Shown in pieces: positions 21,812 to 29,111 of a stretch of 64,000 bases of DNA (positions are counted from its first letter, which is position 1; each line of letters starts with the position of its first letter). A program made the position numbers and the translations under genes. A model generated the notes under the pieces. The model was not told where the DNA came from and searched no databases. It saw only the letters and a list, made by a program, of their open reading frames with translations. The DNA is from Winogradskyella endarachnes (GTDB lineage Bacteria; Bacteroidota; Bacteroidia; Flavobacteriales; Flavobacteriaceae), in assembly GCF_009741275.1 (NCBI RefSeq), contig NZ_WOWS01000003.1:517155-581154 (forward strand), in the 5' to 3' direction.

Positions 21812-23899
21812 ATGAAAAAAGAAACACTAAAAAAAGGATTTTCAAAACTCTGCACAGCAAAAGCAATGGCAGAGTTATACGAAGCTAATTTTAAACAAGT
21901 TTCTAAATACGTACACGCCACATCCAGAGGGCACGAAGCCATTCAAATCGCTTTAGGGCTACAATTATTACCTCAAGATTATGCCTTTCCGTATTATAGA
22001 GATGATGCCATGTTATTATCATTTGGATTAGAGCCTTACGATTTAATGTTGCAATTATTAGCCAAAAAAGACGACCCTTTTTCTGGTGGAAGAACTTACT
22101 ATTCGCACCCAAGTTTAAAGGATGATGATAAACCAAAGATTCCACACCAATCCTCAGCAACAGGAATGCAAGCTATTCCTGCAACTGGTGTTGCCATGGG
22201 ACTGCAATATTTAGAAAAACAAGGTTTAAAAAATGCAGTGACGAGTAATCATAATTCGGCTTCGTTCCCTTCGGCAAGGACTGAAGATGGGCTTGTAGTC
22301 TGCTCTCTAGGCGACGCCTCAGTAACCGAAGGAGAAATAGCAGAAGCTTTTCAAATGGCAGCATTAAAACAAATGCCAATTTTATATTTGGTACAAGATA
22401 ACGGTTGGGACATTTCTGCTAACGAAGCCGAAACCAGAGCACAGAATGCTTTTGAATATGCGCAAGGTTTTAAAGGCTTAGAAGCGATTTCAATAGATGG
22501 TGCCAACTTTATAGAAAGTTACGAAGCCATTAAAAACGTAATAGAAACTATCCGAACTGAGCGCAGACCATTTTTAGTACATGCAAAAGTGCCATTATTA
22601 AATCATCATACATCTGGAGTGCGTATGGAATGGTATCGTGACGATTTAGATGAAGCACGTTCGCGTGACCCTTACCCTGTCTTAAAACAACAATTACTAG
22701 ATGCAGGGTTTTCAACAAAAGAAGTCGAAGAGATAGAAAATTCCGCGAAAGCGAAAGTACAATCAGATTTTGAAAAAGCGTTACTAGCCGAAGACCCTCA
22801 GCCTGAAGATTTATTTACAAACGTTTTTGCACCAACACCGATTACCAAAGAAAAAGGAACACGTTCACCAGAAGGAGCAGACAAAGTGGTAATGGTAGAT
22901 TGTGCTTTATTCGCCGTAGAAGAGTTAATGAAAAAACATAAAGAATGTTTGCTTTACGGACAAGATGTTGGAGGAAGACTTGGTGGTGTTTTTAGAGAAG
23001 CAGCAACGTTGGCTCAAAAATTTGGAGACGACAGAGTGTTTAATACACCAATCCAAGAAGCCTTTATTGTAGGTTCTACAGTTGGAATGAGTGCGGTGGG
23101 TTTAAAACCCATTGTTGAGGTTCAGTTCGCCGATTATATTTGGCCAGGATTAAATCAGTTATTTACAGAAGTAAGTAGAAGTTGCTATTTGTCTAACGGC
23201 AAATGGCCTGTGAGTATGATTCTTCGTGTGCCAATTGGTGCTTATGGAAGTGGAGGGCCTTACCATTCATCATCTGTTGAATCTGTAATCACCAATATTA
23301 GAGGAATTAAAATTGCTTACCCTAGTAATGGAGCCGATTTAAAAGGTTTGATGAAAGCGGCGTATTACGACCCAAATCCGGTAGTGATTTTAGAACACAA
23401 AGGTTTGTATTGGTCTAAAGTACCGGGAACGCAAGGTGCAACCTCTGTAGAGCCAAGCGAAGATTACGTACTACCTTTAGGTAAAGCTTGGGTGTTACAA
23501 GAAATTTGGAAGCAAGATAATTTTGAAACTTTAACCATTATAACGTATGGAATGGGTGTGCATTGGGCTATGAATGCATCAGAAGCATTAGGAATGCAAG
23601 ACCAAATTGAAGTGATTGATTTACGTACATTATTTCCATTAGATGAAGACACAATTATGCAATCGCTGAAGAAAACAGGAAAGTGTTTAGTGGTTACTGA
23701 AGAACCTTCAAACAATAGTTTTGCAAGAGCACTATCTGGAAAAATTCAAGAAGAATGTTTTAAATATTTAGATGCACCTGTTATGACCATTGGTAGTGAG
23801 AATATGCCTGCCATTCCTTTAAATTCAACTTTAGAACAGACTATGATTCCTTCCACGGAAAAGGTGAAAGCTAAAATTGAGGCAATATTAGATTATTAA
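21812..23899 (+). CDS. 2-oxoacid dehydrogenase E1, alpha and beta subunits fused, probably branched-chain type
   Basis: The 695-residue protein combines an E1-alpha region (about 1-330; SRGHEAIQIALGLQ, thiamine-diphosphate motif GDASVTEGE at about 169-177) and an E1-beta region (about 350-695; GQDVGGRLGGVFREA, NTPIQEAFIVGSTVGMSAVG). Fused E1 proteins of this kind are common in Bacteroidota. With E2 and ilvE nearby it most likely decarboxylates branched-chain 2-oxo acids. An insertion just before the TPP motif (NSASFPSARTEDG) derives from a family H palindrome. A second short palindrome, TTCCGCGAAAGCGAA at 22741, is also translated. Confidence 0.92.
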   Translation: MKKETLKKGFSKLCTAKAMAELYEANFKQVSKYVHATSRGHEAIQIALGLQLLPQDYAFPYYRDDAMLLSFGLEPYDLMLQLLAKKDDPFSGGRTYYSHPSLKDDDKPKIPHQSSATGMQAIPATGVAMGLQYLEKQGLKNAVTSNHNSASFPSARTEDGLVVCSLGDASVTEGEIAEAFQMAALKQMPILYLVQDNGWDISANEAETRAQNAFEYAQGFKGLEAISIDGANFIESYEAIKNVIETIRTERRPFLVHAKVPLLNHHTSGVRMEWYRDDLDEARSRDPYPVLKQQLLDAGFSTKEVEEIENSAKAKVQSDFEKALLAEDPQPEDLFTNVFAPTPITKEKGTRSPEGADKVVMVDCALFAVEELMKKHKECLLYGQDVGGRLGGVFREAATLAQKFGDDRVFNTPIQEAFIVGSTVGMSAVGLKPIVEVQFADYIWPGLNQLFTEVSRSCYLSNGKWPVSMILRVPIGAYGSGGPYHSSSVESVITNIRGIKIAYPSNGADLKGLMKAAYYDPNPVVILEHKGLYWSKVPGTQGATSVEPSEDYVLPLGKAWVLQEIWKQDNFETLTIITYGMGVHWAMNASEALGMQDQIEVIDLRTLFPLDEDTIMQSLKKTGKCLVVTEEPSNNSFARALSGKIQEECFKYLDAPVMTIGSENMPAIPLNSTLEQTMIPSTEKVKAKIEAILDY
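22259..22294. repeat. Family H palindrome inside the E1 coding sequence (copy 4)
   Basis: TTCGTTCCCTTCGGCAAGGA followed by CTGAAGATGGGCTT, matching the reverse complement of 8166-8197 along most of its length. It is read in frame as SFPSARTEDGL immediately upstream of the conserved VVCSLGDAS strand. Confidence 0.65.
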
Positions 23900-23905
23900 A
23901 AATTA

Positions 23906-23940
23906 ACAGAGCCTTTATTAATAAATGGCTCTGTTTTTTA
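23906..23940. terminator. Bidirectional terminator between E1 and the SulP gene
   Basis: ACAGAGCC and GGCTCTGT arms around an AT-rich, itself self-complementary centre, followed by a T-run on the plus strand and preceded by an A-rich stretch. It lies between convergent genes. Confidence 0.75.
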
Positions 23941-23966
23941 ATGTCAAAAGTGTGCTTTGTTAAAGT

Positions 23967-25880
23967 TTAGTTGTTTTTGTAGATATCGTATTCAAAAAGT
24001 GATTTAGTGAATTTTTCAGGATTTTCAGCTAGATGATATCTTGGGTCATCAATAGCTTCAACAATAACATCTTTAAATTTTGGACTCGCTTTGTACAGCA
24101 AAATTTTACAATCTTGGCTTAAATGTTTTAATTTAATGGTTTTACCAGCGGCTTGATACTTTTCAACCAAAATAAAAATAGCTTCAATGGCAGAATGGTC
24201 TGATATTCTGGCTTCAACAAAATCTATTTCCACGATATCTGGGTCGTTTTTAATATCAAACTTTTCATTAAATGAAGTAATACTACCAAAGAATAGTGGT
24301 CCCCAAATTTCGTATGTTTTAGTACCATCTTCTTTAAATCGTTTTCTAGCTCTAATTTTTTTAGCGTTTTCCCAGGCAAATGATAATGCAGAGATAATTA
24401 CACCAACAAAAACTGCGATGGCTAAATCAAATACTACAGTTACAACAGAGACTATTATTAATACAACGGCATCGGACATTGGTATTTTTTTCATGATGCG
24501 GAAACTGGACCATGCAAATGTTTCTATTACCATCATAAACATTACACCAACTAATGCCGCAATTGGAACTTGCTCAATGTATTTGTCAGCGAAAAGTATA
24601 AAAGTTAATAATGTGACAGCCATAATTACACCAGAAAGTCTACCTCGTCCTCCTGCATTAATATTAATTACGGTTTGACCAATCATTCCGCAACCACCAG
24701 TTCCACCAAATAATCCGCTTAACATATTTCCTGCACCTTGAGCTACACATTCTTTATTTCCATTTCCTCTTGTGTCAGTTAACTCATCTACTAGATTCAT
24801 AGTCATTAATGTTTCAATCAATCCAACAGATGCTGCTAAAAAGGCATAAGGCGCAATAAATTTTAAAGTGTCTAAATTAAATGGTAAATTACTCCATAGT
24901 TCAGCAATGTTGAGTTTACTAGATAGTTCATCAAAACCATTAAGACCAGCGCCTCCTCCATCTCTAATAAAATCACCAACATTAATAGATTGAAGGCCTC
25001 CAAAAATAGAAATTAATGTTACTATTAAAATTGCGGTTAGTGCAGCCGGAAGTTTCTTTGTTAATTTGGGCAAGCCCCAGATTATAAACATGGTAAGTAA
25101 AACAAGCCCTATCATAATGTAAAGTTTGTTTCCTTGCATTATAGATTTAACTACACCATTATCCTTTACAGAATAAAAGCCATCATCATGAAAGTTGAAA
25201 ACAACTTTCTTAGTATTAATATCATATACTTGATTGTCTGCTATAACAAATACATCTTCGTTTGTTTTAATATTTTTTACAGATTCATTATCTATTGAGA
25301 ATATCGTAGTGCCTGAAATTAAATCTTTTACGGCGTTGTTTTGTACATTATAAACTAACTCTTTAGATTCTGTTTTACGCATGTTTTGACCAAAAATATC
25401 TTTGGTGTTCTCTTTAAACATACCTAGCTGAGCCATAAAGATTACTATGGCTAATCCGTTTACAAAGCCCATCATTACAGGGTGTGGAATTAAACGAACG
25501 AACTTACCAAGCTTAAATAATCCTGCTAAAACCTGAATGATTCCCATTAAAACAACAGCAGCTAATAAATAAAAATAGCCCATATTTTCTACAGGAGTAT
25601 CAAAAAGGAGACCTTTGGCGTGCCCTTCTTGTATCATGTGAACAAAAATAACAGCTACAGCACCTGCTGCTCCAGATATTAAACCTGGTCTACCTCCAAA
25701 AAGAGCAGAAATTAAACCTATTATAAAAGCTCCAAATAAAGCAACAATTGGACTAATTTGTGCAACAAACGCAAAAGCAACAACTTCTGGAATCATTGCT
25801 AATGATACCGTTATACCAGAAAGAATATCGTTCTTAGGGTTTTGCGTAAAATTTTTCATTGTTTTTGACCCGAGTTTCAT
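23967..25880 (-). CDS. SulP-family anion transporter with STAS domain
   Basis: A 637-residue polytopic membrane protein with the SulP core (SGITVSLAMIPEVVAFAFVA at about 21-40; FGGRPGLISGAAGAVAVIF; QGAGNMLSGLFGGTGGCGMI) and a C-terminal STAS-like domain (about 530-637; DIVEIDFVEARISDHSAIEA). The substrate could be sulfate, bicarbonate or another anion. Between about residues 157 and 250, where such transporters usually have a short loop, this protein carries a soluble insertion of about 90 residues rich in Asn, Lys, Asp and Val. M8 is an alternative start. Confidence 0.88.
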   Translation of the reverse strand: MKLGSKTMKNFTQNPKNDILSGITVSLAMIPEVVAFAFVAQISPIVALFGAFIIGLISALFGGRPGLISGAAGAVAVIFVHMIQEGHAKGLLFDTPVENMGYFYLLAAVVLMGIIQVLAGLFKLGKFVRLIPHPVMMGFVNGLAIVIFMAQLGMFKENTKDIFGQNMRKTESKELVYNVQNNAVKDLISGTTIFSIDNESVKNIKTNEDVFVIADNQVYDINTKKVVFNFHDDGFYSVKDNGVVKSIMQGNKLYIMIGLVLLTMFIIWGLPKLTKKLPAALTAILIVTLISIFGGLQSINVGDFIRDGGGAGLNGFDELSSKLNIAELWSNLPFNLDTLKFIAPYAFLAASVGLIETLMTMNLVDELTDTRGNGNKECVAQGAGNMLSGLFGGTGGCGMIGQTVININAGGRGRLSGVIMAVTLLTFILFADKYIEQVPIAALVGVMFMMVIETFAWSSFRIMKKIPMSDAVVLIIVSVVTVVFDLAIAVFVGVIISALSFAWENAKKIRARKRFKEDGTKTYEIWGPLFFGSITSFNEKFDIKNDPDIVEIDFVEARISDHSAIEAIFILVEKYQAAGKTIKLKHLSQDCKILLYKASPKFKDVIVEAIDDPRYHLAENPEKFTKSLFEYDIYKNN

Positions 25881-25902
25881 AATATATGCTTTTAAAAGGC
25901 GG

Positions 25903-25910
25903 CAAAGATA
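25903..25910 (-). promoter_or_regulatory. Putative -7 box upstream of the SulP gene
   Basis: TATCTTTG on the minus strand (25910-25903) is an exact TAnnTTTG match 22 bases before the ATG. No TTG at the normal -33 distance was found. Confidence 0.35.
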
Positions 25911-25955
25911 TACGTTTTAGATTTAAAGTCTAGCTAAATACGCTATGAAACAAAA

Positions 25956-25982
25956 AAAGCACTAGCTTATTACTAGTGCTTT
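25956..25982 (-). terminator. Terminator of the DUF4136 gene
   Basis: AAAGCACTAG-CTTATTA-CTAGTGCTTT stem-loop with a T-run on the minus strand. It lies upstream of the SulP gene and downstream of the minus-strand DUF4136 gene's neighbour region. Because it precedes the SulP start it more likely isolates the two units. Confidence 0.55.
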
Positions 25983-26006
25983 GTAATTATATGGCGAATA
26001 TTTTTG

Positions 26007-26555
26007 TTATTTCTCCGGAGGGAATAACAATAACATTTCAGAAACAAACTCTTTAATTCTTGCTTCTTTCTTTTCTATATTTCTCATTTCTAAATTTCCG
26101 GTACCAGATCCTTGCCAAATTAATTCTTTTTTATCTGCATTAATTAAATCTATATATAGAACACCTTCAGTTGAAGTTGAAACTTGGTTGTTGTTCCAGC
26201 CAGTTCGCCAGCCCCAGCCGCCATAACCTCCCCAACCCCATGCACCATTGCCCCAAGCATTGTTGTAAATATCTACTCGTTGGTTAGATTTGGTAAAAAT
26301 GCTTACTAACATATCTGGATTTTCGGATTTGGTGTAACCTTTAGCCATTAACTCAGCTTCAATAGCTCTTAATATGCGTCTTTTGTCGATATCATTAATT
26401 TCTGCTTTGTCAATACCAGGTTTAAAGAAAGCAAAGGTTTTATAATTTTCAAAATTTGTTTCACGGTCATAATCTGCGGCAACTCTAACTGAACTGCACG
26501 ATGATAATATTACTAGTAAAAGTAACATTGGAGTAAAATTGAGTAGTTTTTTCAT
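26007..26555 (-). CDS. DUF4136 domain lipoprotein
   Basis: A 182-residue lipoprotein with a signal peptide ending in LLVILSSC (lipobox Cys at about 20). The body matches DUF4136: VAADYDRETNFENYKTFAFF (about 25-44) and a C-terminal PxxK end. A Gly/Trp-rich insertion lies at about residues 100-122 (WGNGAWGWGGYGGWGW). The family is of unknown function and probably outer-membrane attached. It ends 24 bases after hutU on the same strand and may be co-transcribed with it. Confidence 0.82.
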   Translation of the reverse strand: MKKLLNFTPMLLLLVILSSCSSVRVAADYDRETNFENYKTFAFFKPGIDKAEINDIDKRRILRAIEAELMAKGYTKSENPDMLVSIFTKSNQRVDIYNNAWGNGAWGWGGYGGWGWRTGWNNNQVSTSTEGVLYIDLINADKKELIWQGSGTGNLEMRNIEKKEARIKEFVSEMLLLFPPEK

Positions 26556-26572
26556 AACTTTTTTGTTTTTAA

Positions 26573-28573
26573 TTAAACATCTTTTAATAAATGATCATCT
26601 ACAATGTTTGGTAATGTTATTTTTAAATTTGGTTCGGCTTCCATGGCGCGTTTAATAGCAAACATAGCACCTTCATTTCTGGCCCAACTTCGTCTAGAAA
26701 TTCCGTTATTCACATCCCAGAATAACATTTGTTTGAGTCGTTTAGATGATTCTATACTACCATCAAGAACCATACCAAAACCGCCATTAATTACTTCGCC
26801 CCATCCAACGCCACCACCATTGTGTATACTAACCCAAGTGGCACCTCTAAAACTATCTCCAATAACATTATGAATTGCCATGTCTGCTGTAAAACGTGAT
26901 CCATCGTATATGTTGCTCGTTTCTCTGTAAGGTGAATCAGTTCCGGAGACGTCATGGTGATCTCTACCTAAAATAACAAATCCAATTTCATTGTTTGCGA
27001 TAGCTTGATTGAAAGCTTCTGCTATTTTCATTCGTCCTTCCGCATCTGCATATAAAATTCTAGCCTGTGAACCAACAACTAACTTGTTTTCTTGTGCACC
27101 TTTAATCCATTTGATATTATCAGCCATTTGTTGTTGAATTTCTACAGGAGAATTCTTTTTGATTTCTTCTAAAACCGTACAGGCAATTTCGTCTGTTTTT
27201 GCTAAGTCTTCCGGTTTTCCTGATGCACAAACCCAACGAAATGGCCCAAAACCATAATCAAAGCACATAGGTCCCATAATATCTTGTACATAACTCGGAT
27301 ATTTAAAGTCAACTCCATTATCTGCCATAATATTTGCTCCTGCACGAGATGCTTCTAATAAGAATGCATTTCCATAATCAAAAAAGTAGGTGCCTTTTTC
27401 GGTATGTTTATTTATAGCATCTGCATGTCTCTGTAGGCTTTCTTGTACTTTGGTTTTAAATAATTTTGGGTTAATTGCCATCATTTCATTGGCATCTTCA
27501 AAAGATAATCCTACAGGATAATAGCCACCAGCCCAAGGGTTGTGAAGAGAGGTTTGGTCACTTCCTAAGTCTATATGTATATTGGCTTCATAAAATTTTT
27601 CCCATACGTCAACAACATTTCCTAGGTAAGCTATTGATATTGTTTCTTTATTTGTCTGCGCGTTTTTAACTCTAGTTACTAATTCATTTAAATCTGTTAT
27701 CTTTTCGTCTATCCAACCTTGGTCTAATCTAACTTGTGTGATTTTTGGATTTACTTCTGCGCAAACTGTAATGCAACCTGCAATATTTCCTGCTTTTGGT
27801 TGCGCTCCAGACATTCCGCCAAGTCCAGAAGTAACAAATAGATGTCCTTTGGGCTCTTTTTGAATTCTTCTAAAACCGTTTAAAACTGTTATCGTGGTGC
27901 CATGTACAATACCTTGAGGACCAATATACATATAACTTCCTGCTGTCATTTGCCCATACTGGGTAACACCTAAAGCATTGAATTTTTCCCAGTCATCTGG
28001 TTTGGAGTAGTTTGGTATCATCATTCCGTTAGTTACGACAACTCTTGGTGCTTCTTTGTGAGATGGAAATAAGCCCATTGGATGACCAGAATACATCACT
28101 AGTGTTTGCTCGTCATTCATTTCGGCTAAATACTTCATGGTTAATCTGTACTGCGCCCAATTAGAAAAAACAGCACCATTACCACCATAGGTAATTAATT
28201 CTTGAGGATGTTGTGCTACTTCGTCATCTAAATTGTTTTGTATCATTAGCATAATGGCTGCAGCTTGCTTTGATGCCGCAGGATAATCCTCAATTGGTCT
28301 GGCAAATATTTTATAGTCTGGTCTTAACCTATACATGTATATTCTACCATAAGTTTTCAATTCGTGCTTAAACTCTTTGATTAATTCTTTATGGTGTTTT
28401 TTATTGAAATAACGAAGCGCATTTTTTAGAGCTAATTTCTCCTCTTCTATAGATAGTATCGCTTTTCGTTTGGGAGCATGATTAATCGTAGGGTTATATG
28501 GTTTTAATTCTGGAAGTACTTCAGGAATACCCTCTAGAATTTGCTCTTTAAATGATAATGTAGATGTTGGCAT
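26573..28573 (-). CDS. hutU: Urocanate hydratase (long form)
   Basis: The 666-residue protein carries the urocanase signature, including GLGGMSGAQPKAGNIAGCI (NAD-binding region, about residues 254-272), TYGGNGAVFSNWAQYRL and SIHNGGGVGWGEVINGGFG. It catalyses the second step of histidine degradation. It is about 100 residues longer than the common bacterial enzyme (about 555), closer to the eukaryote-like long form. No other hut gene is in the window. The start codon overlaps the stop of a small upstream gene (TAATG). Confidence 0.95.
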   Translation of the reverse strand: MPTSTLSFKEQILEGIPEVLPELKPYNPTINHAPKRKAILSIEEEKLALKNALRYFNKKHHKELIKEFKHELKTYGRIYMYRLRPDYKIFARPIEDYPAASKQAAAIMLMIQNNLDDEVAQHPQELITYGGNGAVFSNWAQYRLTMKYLAEMNDEQTLVMYSGHPMGLFPSHKEAPRVVVTNGMMIPNYSKPDDWEKFNALGVTQYGQMTAGSYMYIGPQGIVHGTTITVLNGFRRIQKEPKGHLFVTSGLGGMSGAQPKAGNIAGCITVCAEVNPKITQVRLDQGWIDEKITDLNELVTRVKNAQTNKETISIAYLGNVVDVWEKFYEANIHIDLGSDQTSLHNPWAGGYYPVGLSFEDANEMMAINPKLFKTKVQESLQRHADAINKHTEKGTYFFDYGNAFLLEASRAGANIMADNGVDFKYPSYVQDIMGPMCFDYGFGPFRWVCASGKPEDLAKTDEIACTVLEEIKKNSPVEIQQQMADNIKWIKGAQENKLVVGSQARILYADAEGRMKIAEAFNQAIANNEIGFVILGRDHHDVSGTDSPYRETSNIYDGSRFTADMAIHNVIGDSFRGATWVSIHNGGGVGWGEVINGGFGMVLDGSIESSKRLKQMLFWDVNNGISRRSWARNEGAMFAIKRAMEAEPNLKITLPNIVDDHLLKDV

Positions 28574-28734
28574 TACTTTTTTTTTAAAGTATTTTTATTA
28601 AATCCATAAGGGCAATGTCTACAGCCACTTTCACAACAATAACCGCGTTTTAAATGGTATTGTTCGGTAAAACAGCGGTATCCTTCTGGCGTTAGATAGT
28701 AGTCTCCATCTTCAATTGGGACATATTTCTTCAT
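28573..28734 (-). CDS. Small Cys-rich DUF5522-type protein
   Basis: A 53-residue protein (starting MKKYVPIEDGDYYLTPEGYR) with a cysteine-rich core, GYCCESGCRHCPYGF (about residues 31-45). It resembles DUF5522, a family of tiny Bacteroidota proteins of unknown role; the cysteines suggest metal binding. Its TAA stop overlaps the hutU ATG by one base, indicating translational coupling. A TATCTTTG box ends only six bases before its ATG, so the transcript may have almost no leader. Confidence 0.75.
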   Translation of the reverse strand: MKKYVPIEDGDYYLTPEGYRCFTEQYHLKRGYCCESGCRHCPYGFNKNTLKKK

Positions 28735-28740
28735 AGTAAA

Positions 28741-28748
28741 CAAAGATA
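28741..28748 (-). promoter_or_regulatory. Putative -7 box for the DUF5522-hutU unit
   Basis: TATCTTTG on the minus strand (28748-28741), an exact TAnnTTTG match only six bases from the ATG at 28734. No -33 TTG was identified. Confidence 0.4.
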
Positions 28749-28784
28749 ATGTAATTTGGTGTGATTTTTGAATGGATTCTAGGT

Positions 28785-29111
28785 ATGATTATTATATCAA
28801 AATATCTAGTGCCTAAAGGTTATATAGGTTTAACTATATTTCCTTTTGTATTGTTAAAGTTTGAAGGGTTAAGAGAGAAGAAGATACTTTTAAACCATGA
28901 GAAAATACATCTGAAACAACAAATTGAATTATTAATTATTCCTTTCTTTGTTATTTACGTAATTGAATTTTTGATTAAAATAGTGAAATATCGAAATTGG
29001 AATTTGGCCTATAGAAATATTTCGTTTGAGCGTGAAGCCTATGCCAATGAAAAAGACCTTGATTACTTAAAATCAAGGCCTTTATTTAATTTTTTTAATT
29101 ACTTTTTTTAA
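28785..29111 (+). CDS. Small membrane protein with an HEXXH motif
   Basis: A 108-residue protein if started at ATG 28785 (a GTG at 28761 is an alternative). It has a hydrophobic N-terminal segment, the motif NHEKIHLKQQ (about residues 44-53) with the HEXXH pattern of zinc metallopeptidases, a strong membrane segment (LLIIPFFVIYVIEFLI) and a downstream FEREAYANE that could give a glutamate ligand. Similar small proteins are familiar from Flavobacteriia but I know no demonstrated activity. Its stop overlaps that of the convergent 29108-33205 gene by four bases. Confidence 0.7.
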   Translation: MIIISKYLVPKGYIGLTIFPFVLLKFEGLREKKILLNHEKIHLKQQIELLIIPFFVIYVIEFLIKIVKYRNWNLAYRNISFEREAYANEKDLDYLKSRPLFNFFNYFF

